This document shows positions 17,010 to 26,900 of a stretch of 64,000 nucleotides of DNA, piece after piece. Numbering within the stretch: the first letter of the stretch is position 1; each line of letters begins with the position of its first letter. The stretch spans positions 2,149,001 through 2,213,000 of the forward strand of contig NZ_JBBOUK010000001.1 of the NCBI RefSeq assembly GCF_038006045.1, read 5' to 3'. The notes under the pieces were generated by a model. The model did not search any database. It was not told the origin of the DNA and worked only from the letters and a program-made list of their open reading frames with translations. Source of the stretch: Exiguobacterium sp. FSL W8-0210 (lineage in GTDB: Bacteria > Bacillota > Bacilli > Exiguobacteriales > Exiguobacteriaceae). A program made the translations under genes and the position numbers.

Positions 17010-18670
17010 TCTGAAATCACCGTCCGTAAAATTTCTTCTGTCGTCGTGATACCATCAGCTACTTTCGATAGACCATCAGCTAGAAGGAAACGTTGTCCTT
17101 GCGATTTAACGTACGCTGTGATGTCACTTTCCGTCGACTGGTTCATGATCATGCGCCGTAAGACTTCGTCAATCATGATGACTTCCTGAATCGCGACACG
17201 ACCTCGATATCCGGTCATATTACAAGATGAGCAGCCACGACCTCGCATGACAGTCGTCGCTTCGATTCCTTCTTGATCAAACAGCTCGTGTTCCCGCGTT
17301 GATAACGAGTGGGCTTCTCCGCAGTCCCGACAAACACGGCGGACGAGTCGTTGTGCGATCAATCCGCTAAGTGAAGCTGCGACGAGAAATGATTCAACGC
17401 CCATATCGATCAACCGTGTAATTGAACTAACTGCTGAATTCGTATGGAGCGTGGATAGAACTAAGTGTCCCGTCAAAGAAGCACGGATCGATATTTCTGC
17501 TGTTTCAATATCGCGAATCTCACCGACCATGACGACGTTCGGATCCTGACGGAGAATCGATCGGAGACCACTCGCAAATGTCAAACCGATCTTCGCATTC
17601 ACTTGGACCTGATTGATGCCATCGACCTGGTACTCAACCGGATCTTCGACGGTGATGATATTGCGTGACTCATCATTCAACTCATTTAAGGCTGCATACA
17701 ATGTCGATGATTTCCCTGAACCGGTTGGCCCGGTAATCAAAATAATACCGTTCGGTCGTTTTAACATTTCTCGGAACTGTGATTCATTCCGTGAGCTAAA
17801 ACCAATTTTAGAGATGGAAATATTCGAATTGGAACTATCCAAAATTCGAATAACGACTTTTTCCCCGTATACGGTAGGTAGTGTAGAAACACGGAAGTCG
17901 TAAGCTAGTCCATTAAAGACATATTTGATTCGCCCATCTTGCGGTAACCGGGATTCCGTAATATCAAGCTCACTCATGACCTTGATTCGTGTCGTTAAAA
18001 TGCTTTGAATCTGCTTCGGATAATTATTTTCCGTTCGAAGTTCTCCATCGATTCGAATTCGAATCGTCATCGATGTTTCCTGGGGATCCATATGAATATC
18101 GGATGCCCGTTGTGCAATCGCATTTTCTAAGATTTGATTAACGAGACGAATGATTGGCGCATCTTCACGTGTCACCACGTCGCGCGACTGGTCCATCTCC
18201 GTCATATCATCTGACTCCAACAAATCGCGCAACGATGAATCGATATCATAATACTTCAAAATCGTTCGTCTGATTTCGTCCCGTGTCGCAATACCTACGT
18301 CAATCACTAGACCCGTCTGCATCCGTAAATCATCGATTGCAATCAAGTCCATCGGATCCGCCATGGCAATAAATAAACGATTTCCTTCACGGTAGACCGG
18401 AACTAACGTATGCCGCTGTGCTAACTCTTTTGAAATCAATTTCGTCACCGCGACATCGACCGGATAATTATACAGTTGAATGATCGGAATCTTTAACTGA
18501 TGATGGAGCGCTTCTAGTAATTGTTGTTCCGTCAAATGACCGAGGCGGAGTAACGCGTCACCCAATTTTTCAGTTGGTCGTTTTACAGAAAGTGCCTCAT
18601 CGATTTGACTCTCTGTCACTAAACTCTCTTCGATTAACATTTCACCGAGTCGTTTTCGCTTCATCGCCAT
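17006..18670 (-). CDS. pilB: Type IV pilus extension ATPase PilB
   Basis: The 554-residue protein has an N-terminal GspE_N/MshEN region with two tandem RLG...L...Q-type repeats (about residues 6-29 and 34-57), a second N-terminal domain, and the C-terminal ATPase with Walker A (TGPTGSGKSST), Asp box (ITVEDPVEYQ), Walker B (VVMVGEIRDIETA) and His box (GHLVLSTLHTNSA). A tetracysteine zinc site (CRDC and CSSC) follows, as in assembly ATPases. It follows the small membrane protein gene by eight bases. Confidence 0.95.
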   Translation of the reverse strand: MAMKRKRLGEMLIEESLVTESQIDEALSVKRPTEKLGDALLRLGHLTEQQLLEALHHQLKIPIIQLYNYPVDVAVTKLISKELAQRHTLVPVYREGNRLFIAMADPMDLIAIDDLRMQTGLVIDVGIATRDEIRRTILKYYDIDSSLRDLLESDDMTEMDQSRDVVTREDAPIIRLVNQILENAIAQRASDIHMDPQETSMTIRIRIDGELRTENNYPKQIQSILTTRIKVMSELDITESRLPQDGRIKYVFNGLAYDFRVSTLPTVYGEKVVIRILDSSNSNISISKIGFSSRNESQFREMLKRPNGIILITGPTGSGKSSTLYAALNELNDESRNIITVEDPVEYQVDGINQVQVNAKIGLTFASGLRSILRQDPNVVMVGEIRDIETAEISIRASLTGHLVLSTLHTNSAVSSITRLIDMGVESFLVAASLSGLIAQRLVRRVCRDCGEAHSLSTREHELFDQEGIEATTVMRGRGCSSCNMTGYRGRVAIQEVIMIDEVLRRMIMNQSTESDITAYVKSQGQRFLLADGLSKVADGITTTEEILRTVISE

Positions 18671-18678
18671 TTAGTCCG

Positions 18679-18993
18679 TCATCCTTCCGCATGCCATGAT
18701 TCGTCTTCAATCATTACAGTTCGCTTTTGTTTCTTTTCATCAATCAGACTCGTAACGCCTCCCGTTACGACACACAGTAATACCATCCCGATCGCTACTA
18801 AGGGATTACTAATCCAATCCAACTGAACACTAAAATAGATCAGTGTCACCATGATAATCGCTGCGATGGATAATACTGACTTCGCCTGAATCGAGGTTAC
18901 ATATGGAATCGTCACCGCAAACATCAATCCACAAATGATTGTCGCAAGTCCGATGATGATTCCAAGTTCAATTGCAATCGTCGTCCAATTCAT
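18679..18993 (-). CDS. Small membrane protein of the pilus operon, function unknown
   Basis: The start at 18993 (MNWTTIAIELG) has GAGGAGGG at ideal spacing and gives 104 residues; the frame extends 15 codons upstream into the preceding gene. It has three or four hydrophobic segments covering most of the chain and a short charged tail (DEKKQKRTVMIEDESWHAEG). I do not recognise the family. Its position between the VanW/G5-like gene and pilB, with eight bases to pilB, suggests a pilus-related role. Confidence 0.75.
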   Translation of the reverse strand: MNWTTIAIELGIIIGLATIICGLMFAVTIPYVTSIQAKSVLSIAAIIMVTLIYFSVQLDWISNPLVAIGMVLLCVVTGGVTSLIDEKKQKRTVMIEDESWHAEG

Positions 18994-19009
18994 ACTCTTC
19001 CCTCCTCGT

Positions 19010-20347
19010 TTAACCGACCGCTTTACCTGTCGATTCATCGTCTACTGGTGAAGCCGGATCCCCTTGATTGTCCTCGTCTGGTACCGTTGGTGATTCTGGA
19101 CTATCTGGGGAAGTAGGAGAATCTGGCGTTTCGACCGTACCGTCCATTTGCGAATCCTCAGGGTTCGATTCATCCGGCGTTTCAGAATCCGTTCCGTCCT
19201 CAGATGGTGTTTCTTCGGTTGGTGGAACCACGACAGGCGCTTGTTCTTCTTGACTACTCTTTGTAATGACAGCTGGGACCGCCGCATAAAAATCTAAGGA
19301 AAGTAGCTTTTTCTTCTCTCCTTTAGCTGTTTTCATTACACGGTAGACTTCAATCGATTTTCCTTCTTCACCGGCTTGTGTATCGTTTGTCGTCCCGGCT
19401 GAAAGAGTGGCTGAGTAACGAGTAATGGTTCTAAATGGAATTGTCTTTTCTCCTTCCATCACAACAGTCACTGCCTCTTTTATTGGGGCTCCGCGTAGTT
19501 CAATCGTTACGTCGCTTCCCTCTTGCGTAGCGACGAGGCGATAAACTGATGCTTGCGTATTTCGAACAGCAAAATCTGTTTTTTCGTCAATTTTGACATC
19601 GTAACCTAGTGTAATATCATCAGGAAGCGTCGCATGTGGCATACGTTCCACGATTTCAAATGGTGTTTTTGCGAACAATTCGTATAATTTACTTCCAACG
19701 TAAGAAGCAGCGATTGGATCCATACCATACGTTTTCACATTCATTAATTGATCTGGCTTGATTTCGACGTTTGCCATGCCTGTAATCATCTGTTCTTCTG
19801 TTGCTGAACGTGTTGAAAACGTGATACTTGATACGACCTCACCTTCAGCAGACGACTCTGACGTTTGTGAAGGATCAAAATTCCCTTCAGCTAATGTCTT
19901 GCTTGTATTCGTTAACCATGTTTTAAACGCTTCCGTTTGCTCTTGTGAATAGCTGACAGGTTGTGTAGATAGAAAACTTTGTAGCATTTCGTCATCGATT
20001 GAGAGAATTAAGTCTCCTCCCGTTTTCAGAGACGCTTTTTTTACAGATTCCTCAGAATCAAATGTCACCAATTCAGTTGGTACCGGTAACGTTTCTTCTC
20101 CTGTACCCGTCGTCAACGGTGTTTTTTTGGACCATTCCGTAATCGCTTTTTGGACTGCGGATTCAGCTTCTTTACGGCTCATCCCACTTACAGGAACAGA
20201 TCCAACTTTAGCCGTTTCAGAAAAAGTCGTCTGTTCAGTCGCCTTTCCGGTAAAGGAAATTAAGGCGAACGATGGCACATAAATCAAAACCACGAGTAAG
20301 ACGAGTAAAAGTGTATGTACAGCAAAACGCTTTGTATTGAGCATCAT
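19010..20347 (-). CDS. VanW/G5-like extracytoplasmic protein heading the pilus operon
   Basis: The 445-residue protein has one N-terminal membrane helix or uncleaved signal (about 8-30). It then resembles VanW-type proteins: an early SGMSRKEAESAVQKAI repeat of the kind that precedes VanW domains, and a late FAVRNTQASVYRLVATQEG stretch followed by a G5-like segment (about 300-365). The last 70 residues are rich in Pro, Asp, Ser and Glu with no anchor motif. The VanW signature itself is weak, so the family is tentative. It is first in the pilus operon and divergent from the minor pilins. Confidence 0.65.
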   Translation of the reverse strand: MMLNTKRFAVHTLLLVLLVVLIYVPSFALISFTGKATEQTTFSETAKVGSVPVSGMSRKEAESAVQKAITEWSKKTPLTTGTGEETLPVPTELVTFDSEESVKKASLKTGGDLILSIDDEMLQSFLSTQPVSYSQEQTEAFKTWLTNTSKTLAEGNFDPSQTSESSAEGEVVSSITFSTRSATEEQMITGMANVEIKPDQLMNVKTYGMDPIAASYVGSKLYELFAKTPFEIVERMPHATLPDDITLGYDVKIDEKTDFAVRNTQASVYRLVATQEGSDVTIELRGAPIKEAVTVVMEGEKTIPFRTITRYSATLSAGTTNDTQAGEEGKSIEVYRVMKTAKGEKKKLLSLDFYAAVPAVITKSSQEEQAPVVVPPTEETPSEDGTDSETPDESNPEDSQMDGTVETPDSPTSPDSPESPTVPDEDNQGDPASPVDDESTGKAVG

Positions 20348-20523
20348 CTGTTTCCTTTCTGTATGAATTAATCATTTCAGGTGCCTAGTATTTCCATTAT
20401 AATGAATATCATGATGAAACATAAGTCTATCCTGACAATTCTTTTCTCTAACTGTGAATGTCTGTAGGTTTTTGAACTTCATCCAATTGATGTTTTTTCC
20501 GATAGAAATGAAGAGGTGAGCAT

Positions 20524-21051
20524 ATGCAACACAAACAAGATGGATTTTCATTAATCGAGGTCCTTGTCAGTATTACGATTCTGTCGATTATCTCTGTCTC
20601 ATTGATCAGTATCTTTTCGCAATCTCTTTCAGCATCACGCACTAGCACGGAATTGACGTTTGCGAACTATTTAGCTAAAAATGCTACTTCTTACATAAAG
20701 CGAGAAGCGATTGAAGCGACAACGAATGAAGCCTTTTCTTTCGTTTCATTATCTCAAGAAGCACTGAAAGCCGTTTATCTGAATGGAAATTATGTGATTC
20801 CAGAACCCGCCACTCCTTCTTGTGGTGTATCGGCTATTTGCACGTCAATTTTTACTGATCCTGAAATCAACAATATTTCATTTGATGTGAAGTACAGTGT
20901 GACACCTCATAAAATGGAAGGTGAAGTGAATCCGAATCTGCTCGATCTTTATGTATATGTGTATGTAGAAGGAACGACTGAACCGATTACGACTTTGAAA
21001 GGATCGATTACGAATGCGACGCTCAACCAAAGTTTTCCAACAACAAAGTGA
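20524..21051 (+). CDS. Minor prepilin, PilV/GspI-like
   Basis: The 175-residue protein has a six-residue basic leader and Gly (MQHKQDG) followed by FSLIEVLVSITILSIISVSL, a class III prepilin signal with Glu at +5. The mature domain has a cysteine pair (CGVSAIC) that may form a disulfide. AGAGGTGAG precedes the ATG. It is the first of three co-directional prepilin genes, whose order resembles pilV-pilW-pilX of other type IV pilus systems. Confidence 0.85.
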   Translation: MQHKQDGFSLIEVLVSITILSIISVSLISIFSQSLSASRTSTELTFANYLAKNATSYIKREAIEATTNEAFSFVSLSQEALKAVYLNGNYVIPEPATPSCGVSAICTSIFTDPEINNISFDVKYSVTPHKMEGEVNPNLLDLYVYVYVEGTTEPITTLKGSITNATLNQSFPTTK

Positions 21052-21634
21052 AGGATTCACACTCGTCGAACTACTTGTCTCGATCGTCGTTGCTTCTATT
21101 TTCAGTGCTGTCATCTTGACGGTATTCATTTCCGGAACGAAAAGTTTTCGAGCAACTGGTATCATTAGTGAATTACGTAGTGAAGCGGATAGTCGGATCG
21201 GTATCATTTTAAATGAGGTCAGTGGCTTTGATGCGATTCGCATCGATGAATCCAAAACACTCTCTTTTTATAAAAGAACGTTGCCTACGCTGAACAATGA
21301 GACGGGATTACTTGAACGAGCTAGTGGATTTCAACCGTTCAATGCAACAGAAGAAGCTTCAGCATCCGCATCTACCGTGAAGCCTGTTACATATACATTC
21401 CTGACCGAACAGCAACAAGGCGATAAACTCGTCTATACGTCAGAGCCACAATCAATCGATGAGCAATCCGAACTTTTTCAAACCTTCACATTATCTAGTC
21501 CTGAATATCAAACGATCACCGGAAGTACGTATCCTGGTCGTTATGTCATCCATGGTATTTTGACCATCACGACTCGAATCCAGTCAACTGATCAAGAAGA
21601 AGTACAGACCTTCACGAGTACGATTGGATTTTAA
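21014..21634 (+). CDS. Minor prepilin, PilW/GspJ-like
   Basis: The 206-residue protein has a 14-residue leader ending in SEG followed by FTLVELLVSIVVASIFSAVI, with Glu at +5. The start ATG lies inside the end of the preceding gene (38-base overlap) with AAAGGA upstream, so translation is probably coupled. The globular domain has no recognisable motif beyond general PilW-like size. Confidence 0.85.
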   Translation: MRRSTKVFQQQSEGFTLVELLVSIVVASIFSAVILTVFISGTKSFRATGIISELRSEADSRIGIILNEVSGFDAIRIDESKTLSFYKRTLPTLNNETGLLERASGFQPFNATEEASASASTVKPVTYTFLTEQQQGDKLVYTSEPQSIDEQSELFQTFTLSSPEYQTITGSTYPGRYVIHGILTITTRIQSTDQEEVQTFTSTIGF

Positions 21635-21652
21635 TTCAGAAAGGAACTAATC

Positions 21653-23224
21653 ATGCGTAAATCTGAACAAGGCTACACTTTATTATTCGTACTCGTCACG
21701 CTAACGGTACTTTCCGTTCTTGCCGTAGCCACGATTGGTATCAGTCTACAGTCCACACGATTAACTGAGATTCGTGAAACGGATATCGATGTCGAGACAT
21801 CCACTCAAAATGACTTAGATAAAGCCGTTGCTGCATTACAGCAAATCGTCGTCAAGACGACTGGGACTTCACCTACGACATCTTCACAAGCACTATTCAG
21901 TAATTTAAATAGTGCAATCGTCTTACCTTTAAAATCCATCGTTCCGAGTGTCACGGTCGAAGTAAACGAGACCGCCTCGAATATCCGAGTTAAAGCATTA
22001 GATTTAACCGCAACAGTCGAGAAACAAAAGGGTGATCAGCCTGTGATTCGCAAGACATATCGCCAACGCGTGTATCTGTCTGCTATTCCAAGCTTTTTGT
22101 ACTATACGCTTGGTTCGGATAACCAAGTCATTATTAAAGGTGCGCCTTTCATCGAAGGTAATATCTTCTCGCGAAATCCTTTAAAGGCAACCGCTACTCC
22201 TTATTTTAAATACAATAATGAAAATGGGACGTTCACGAATACACAAGCACTTCCTTATGTCGCTGGTCAAATTCGGGTGTTCCAAGAAAAAAATCTACCT
22301 TTGCTGCAATGTGAAGATTATTTATCTTGTGACCCTAGCATCTTTGATCCAAAAGGATCAACGGACCTCGTCTCAACGAAAGAGGCGCTTGTTCCATTCG
22401 ACTTCAACTACGCTTTGAATGTCTTTTTAAAGCTGCCGGTGAATACACCGATTACACAAATTACTACCTCCTTAAAGGACTCGGCTATTCCACAATCAGT
22501 CTTAACAGGTCCGTTTCTGACGGCACTTGATACGAAACGACAGATGATTAGCCCCGCACCGAACACAAATAACACGATCACGTTGACGGATGATTTAGTA
22601 CAAGAGACGCTCGAGCCTTTGATCATCAATGGGAATCTGACAATTTCTTCATTGAATTCCGTTGAGCAGCCGTTGGAAATCAAACGGCCGCTTGTCGTCC
22701 TAGGTAACCTTCTCGTTCGAGGGAATGTTGGTTTTGCGACAACGATTTATGCGACAGGTACAAGTCGTCTCGATGATGCGAATATTCAAGGTCTCACTTC
22801 CTCAACGAAACAAAACACGTTAATTCTACTCAGTAAAGGAACACTAGTCATCAACCGGGTGAATAAATTTTCAACACCCCGAACGACTACGCCTGACTTA
22901 AATGCTTTCCTTTACAGCGATGACGATCAAATCAATACGATCTACTCTGTCGGGTCGACGATGAACGTACGTGGTGGCATCTTTACGAAAGGGAAACTAG
23001 AAGTAAACGCCTATCGTGGAAAACTCGATTTAGCAGAGAATCAGTTCCCTGCCAATGTGAGGGATTTAGAACGACTCATGATTGCCAATAAATCTGCGGA
23101 TGCTGAGGCTTCTCGATTACGCATGGCCTATGATGCAACCGTTTTGAAAAATCCAACTTCCTTATTACCTTTAAATCGTTCTGTCCAAATGTATGTCGAA
23201 ACACCAAAACGTATTCAACAGTAA
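21653..23224 (+). CDS. Large minor prepilin-like protein, PilX/GspK-like
   Basis: The 523-residue protein starts with MRKSEQG then YTLLFVLVTLTVLSVLAVAT, a prepilin-like signal in which the +5 residue is Phe, not Glu. Loss of Glu5 is known from tip-located GspK/PilX-type pilins. The rest is a long extracellular domain with one cysteine pair (CEDYLSC) and a beta-rich stretch (about 300-420) with repeated strand-turn patterns. It follows the previous gene by 18 bases and ends the minor pilin operon. Confidence 0.8.
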   Translation: MRKSEQGYTLLFVLVTLTVLSVLAVATIGISLQSTRLTEIRETDIDVETSTQNDLDKAVAALQQIVVKTTGTSPTTSSQALFSNLNSAIVLPLKSIVPSVTVEVNETASNIRVKALDLTATVEKQKGDQPVIRKTYRQRVYLSAIPSFLYYTLGSDNQVIIKGAPFIEGNIFSRNPLKATATPYFKYNNENGTFTNTQALPYVAGQIRVFQEKNLPLLQCEDYLSCDPSIFDPKGSTDLVSTKEALVPFDFNYALNVFLKLPVNTPITQITTSLKDSAIPQSVLTGPFLTALDTKRQMISPAPNTNNTITLTDDLVQETLEPLIINGNLTISSLNSVEQPLEIKRPLVVLGNLLVRGNVGFATTIYATGTSRLDDANIQGLTSSTKQNTLILLSKGTLVINRVNKFSTPRTTTPDLNAFLYSDDDQINTIYSVGSTMNVRGGIFTKGKLEVNAYRGKLDLAENQFPANVRDLERLMIANKSADAEASRLRMAYDATVLKNPTSLLPLNRSVQMYVETPKRIQQ

Positions 23225-23229
23225 TCATA

Positions 23230-23260
23230 AGAGCCCCTCATCAACTCGATGAGGGGCTCT
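23230..23260. terminator. Hairpin between convergent genes
   Basis: A perfect 12-pair stem (AGAGCCCCTCAT against ATGAGGGGCTCT, seven-base loop) lies between the minor pilin operon and the ankyrin gene. No clear T run follows on either strand, but the position fits a shared terminator. Confidence 0.6.
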
Positions 23261-23270
23261 CCGTCATTGC

Positions 23271-23957
23271 TTAGAATGTCGTAGCACGATACATTTTTGC
23301 GATCTTCTTTACTTGTTTCGTTTCTACCTTTGCCTTGTGCTGTTTCAACAATTCAAATAAATCTTTTCGATTTTGTTTGACTGTCTCATAGATCGGACGT
23401 TCTTTTCCTAAGTTCGGATCGGCACCAGCCCCTAGAAGCAATTCGATGACTGTCTCATTTTGATCAAGTGTGGCATAAAACAAAGGGGTATGACCGTACG
23501 CATCGATTCGATTCAAATCTTTAGACGTTGCGCGCTTGACGAGTAAAGCATACGCATCACTGGAACGATTCACACTTGTTGCCACATGAAGAACAGATTG
23601 TTTCTTCTGATTTAACTGATTTACCTTTGCTCCTTTTTGAAGCCAAGTAGCGACTGTATCCCGAGGAGCAAATCGCGCCGCATAAAACCAATTCATTTGA
23701 TTTTGAGATGTCTTAGAATCTAATAGCAATTCAGCCTTTTCAAATGCAAGCGTCTCTTGAAAACGACCAATATAACGATTTTTTTCCGATGTAGACATGT
23801 CTGAACTTTTTAACGCGGTTGCTAATTCCATAGGCTTTTCTGAACGTAACGCCTGTTCTAGTTCAGTTTTTCGATTCGATTGGATGACGTAACTTGTAAC
23901 TCCGACTCCAGTCAAAATCACGATCAAAAGGATGACAACGATGCGTTTTCGTTTCAT
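23271..23957 (-). CDS. Membrane-anchored ankyrin-repeat protein
   Basis: The start at 23957 (MKRKRIVVILLIV) gives 228 residues with one N-terminal membrane helix (about 6-24) and an outward-facing chain. Ankyrin-like repeats occupy about residues 120-215, the clearest being DAYGHTPLFYATLDQNETVI followed by LLLGAGADPN. The role is unknown; ankyrin repeats bind proteins. It follows the large secreted protein by 18 bases, so both are likely co-expressed. An upstream GTG at 23972 is a less likely start. Confidence 0.75.
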   Translation of the reverse strand: MKRKRIVVILLIVILTGVGVTSYVIQSNRKTELEQALRSEKPMELATALKSSDMSTSEKNRYIGRFQETLAFEKAELLLDSKTSQNQMNWFYAARFAPRDTVATWLQKGAKVNQLNQKKQSVLHVATSVNRSSDAYALLVKRATSKDLNRIDAYGHTPLFYATLDQNETVIELLLGAGADPNLGKERPIYETVKQNRKDLFELLKQHKAKVETKQVKKIAKMYRATTF

Positions 23958-23975
23958 ATCCAACTTCCCCACTTT

Positions 23976-26900
23976 TTAATATACATCTCCATCCAAGTCG
24001 GTTGATCCTGAATCTGAACCAATCGTCACCTTGAATGTTGTACTCAAAGGTGTTTTCTGATCATTTTTCAAGACTTCCAACACATCTTTATTTTCTTTTA
24101 GCACAGTGACTTTAATGCGAGCCACACCAGGACGTAACGGTTGCAACGCTTGGCCCGTCGGATCGATTTTGACGTACTCTTTCCCTTGCGTCACTTCCAT
24201 CCGGTAAAATCGTTCAGTCGTCGTTTCCGGGAACCATCCTAAGAGTGGTCGTTTGTTTTCATCCTTCATCGTCATGATTAAATCATCAGCTGTTACGCTG
24301 GTCGGGTTCTCACGGACTCGAACGAGTGTCTTCGCTACCGTATCTGGGAAATCCGTCAACGTGAGTAATGCTTCGACAGCTCCATTTGGAGTACCGGTCT
24401 TACCTTTGATCGTATAACCGTTCGCTGTCGGTATTAGTTCAATCGCACTACTCAACGTGGACGTCGTAAATGGTAACGGGTAGTTCGGCTTGAATGTTGC
24501 CGTCACATCCTGTTTTGATCCGACCCAAAGTTCGAGATTACTTGGAGCGACCGATAGTTCCGGTAGCTTCACTTGAATCGTATACGTCGTAGATTGAGCA
24601 AGATATGTTGAACTTCCTGCTTCTGCCGGAACGACAGCTTTAACTGTGATCGTTCCCGGTGTTTTTCCGGTCAAATCTAATGTGTTTTTCGATAAACCAT
24701 TCGTTTTGACATGCGAATCATTCGTAATGATCCATTGAATCGGTGTCTCGTTTCCTGAAATCATTGAAGCGAGTCCCGTCATGGATTTCGTTTCACCGAC
24801 GTACAGTGTATCCGGTACGTTTCTTACAATCAGTCCACCAAATACATCATTGATGACAAGATTAGATGTCGTCGTGAGTTCTTTTCCATTACCTACAGGA
24901 ACGACTAATTTGATTTGTGTCGTACCGACTTTTTTCGGTTTAATGACTCCTGCTTCATCGATTGAGGCAATCGTCGGATCGACGATTGACCATTTCAACG
25001 TTCCGTATTGGCTACCTGTCGGATTAATTTCTGGCAAGACTTTATAAGATGGTGTCGTGATATCCATCTTGACGGATGGAATCTTCGCACTTGTCGCAAA
25101 TGCCGGTGTCAATGCGTAGCCCAGTGTCGGAAATGCTTGTGGATCATTATTTACTGTCGTTAGTTTATCTGAACGATTTGTTTCATTTTTATAGACATTT
25201 TTAGTTGATGTTAGCACATTATCTTTTTTATCGAGCGTGTAAATGCCCGCAGATTCTTTAGCTTTTACTTTTACTTTAAATGTTATTTCTGATTGTTTAG
25301 CTACCCACTGCCCTTGGTAAATGCCGTCAAGTGCTTCATCGTATTCAATATTTGGTGCGTAGCCTTTTATAGACTGTCCAGAAATAATAGCATCCTTTAA
25401 CCCACTAGTTGAAACTACTTCTAAATTACTCGGTAATTTTTCATTGAACAGTATATTTTCCATCGTCACAGAAAATTTCCCTTTGATATAGCCATTCTCC
25501 CCAATAGCTTCTTGTTGCTTCATCGGTGTTGTTTTAATGGTATATGAAATTTCAGCCGTCTCACCATTAAGAATAGTAGCCGGATCAATAGAACGAGATA
25601 ATACGAAAGGAGCAGAAACAGCAGGTCGAACAACTTGAACGGTCCGTGTCTCGATTGCCTTAGCTCCCCGCTGATCCTCTGCTTCGATTCGAATCGTAAC
25701 ATTTGTTTTACCTTTTAATTTTGATTCGAAGGATTGACTGACGAACGAGTTATTCTTCAACTTATTGTTTTCAAAGACTTTCTCATTATCAAGATAGATC
25801 CGTGTCTTTAGCTCACGATCTTGCAGATCGTAATCATTGATTTGATACGAGATCGTCAACGGTTCATTCTCGAGGTAACTTGATTTATCCGTTGGTAAGA
25901 TGTTCTTGATGAGCGGCTTATGGTTTGCACCGATGAATGCGCGATACATCGTGTTCGAGAACAATTCTTTTTCTTGTTGTTGATTAAAGCTCGAAGTATG
26001 TCCTGCTCCGGAATACGTAACATTTCCTTTGGTATACATATAATAGTGGTTGCGCGCATCACCAATTGTTCTTCCGGCAGCCTGATTCGAACTACTGAGG
26101 TTGTTTTCACGGATGTTATACCATGGAATCAAGTCCGGTTGTTCAAGATCTAGACCAAAGTATTGATTGTGTGTCGTTGCGATAGCAACCGTATCAGCTA
26201 AGGCAAATGGATAGGAAGTCATGACCCCGGCATTTTGTTTGACTGCTTGACCAGATTTGCGAGGTGCTGAATATCCCATATTCGTAAAGTTCTTTTGACC
26301 AGCGAGATCGGCAAATTTCGTTTCCCAGAACAGCTCTGGTTTACTAGATTGAGCTGGTCTGAAGATCGTGTCGTGCGTCAACATCAATCCTTGACCCGTA
26401 TTCGTAAAGTCAAGGATGGCATTCGATGCAGGATCACTGAGTGCAGCAGCACCATAAGAATCTTGAAAACCAAAAATCAGCATGTCGTATGCTGTATTGA
26501 GATTTTTCGTCGTGTATGTTTTGTTAAACGTGTCCGCAGAAATGACTTCTACATTGAAATCATATAACCCATCTTGTTTTAGTAAAGTTCCTGAGTTCAT
26601 AAAACCGTTGATTGAACCGTTCGTTCCGGAACGCGTGACTTGTAGAATCTTCGCTTCTGCCACTTGGTCTTTCATCAAGAAGCTTCCTGTCTTATAATCT
26701 GTGAGTCCGTCTTCACTTACGATTTTAATCATCCAGTTCCGTGGTCCTGTATAACTCGGTGCATCAAATTGATAGGACAAGGAGCCAGAAACCGTCGCTG
26801 GTTTTTCATCGACCTTTTCAGATTCCTCAAACTGGTCATTACTATTGAAATCAATATACAAATGGACACGTGTATTAGCCGTAGTTTGATCAAGCGTAAA

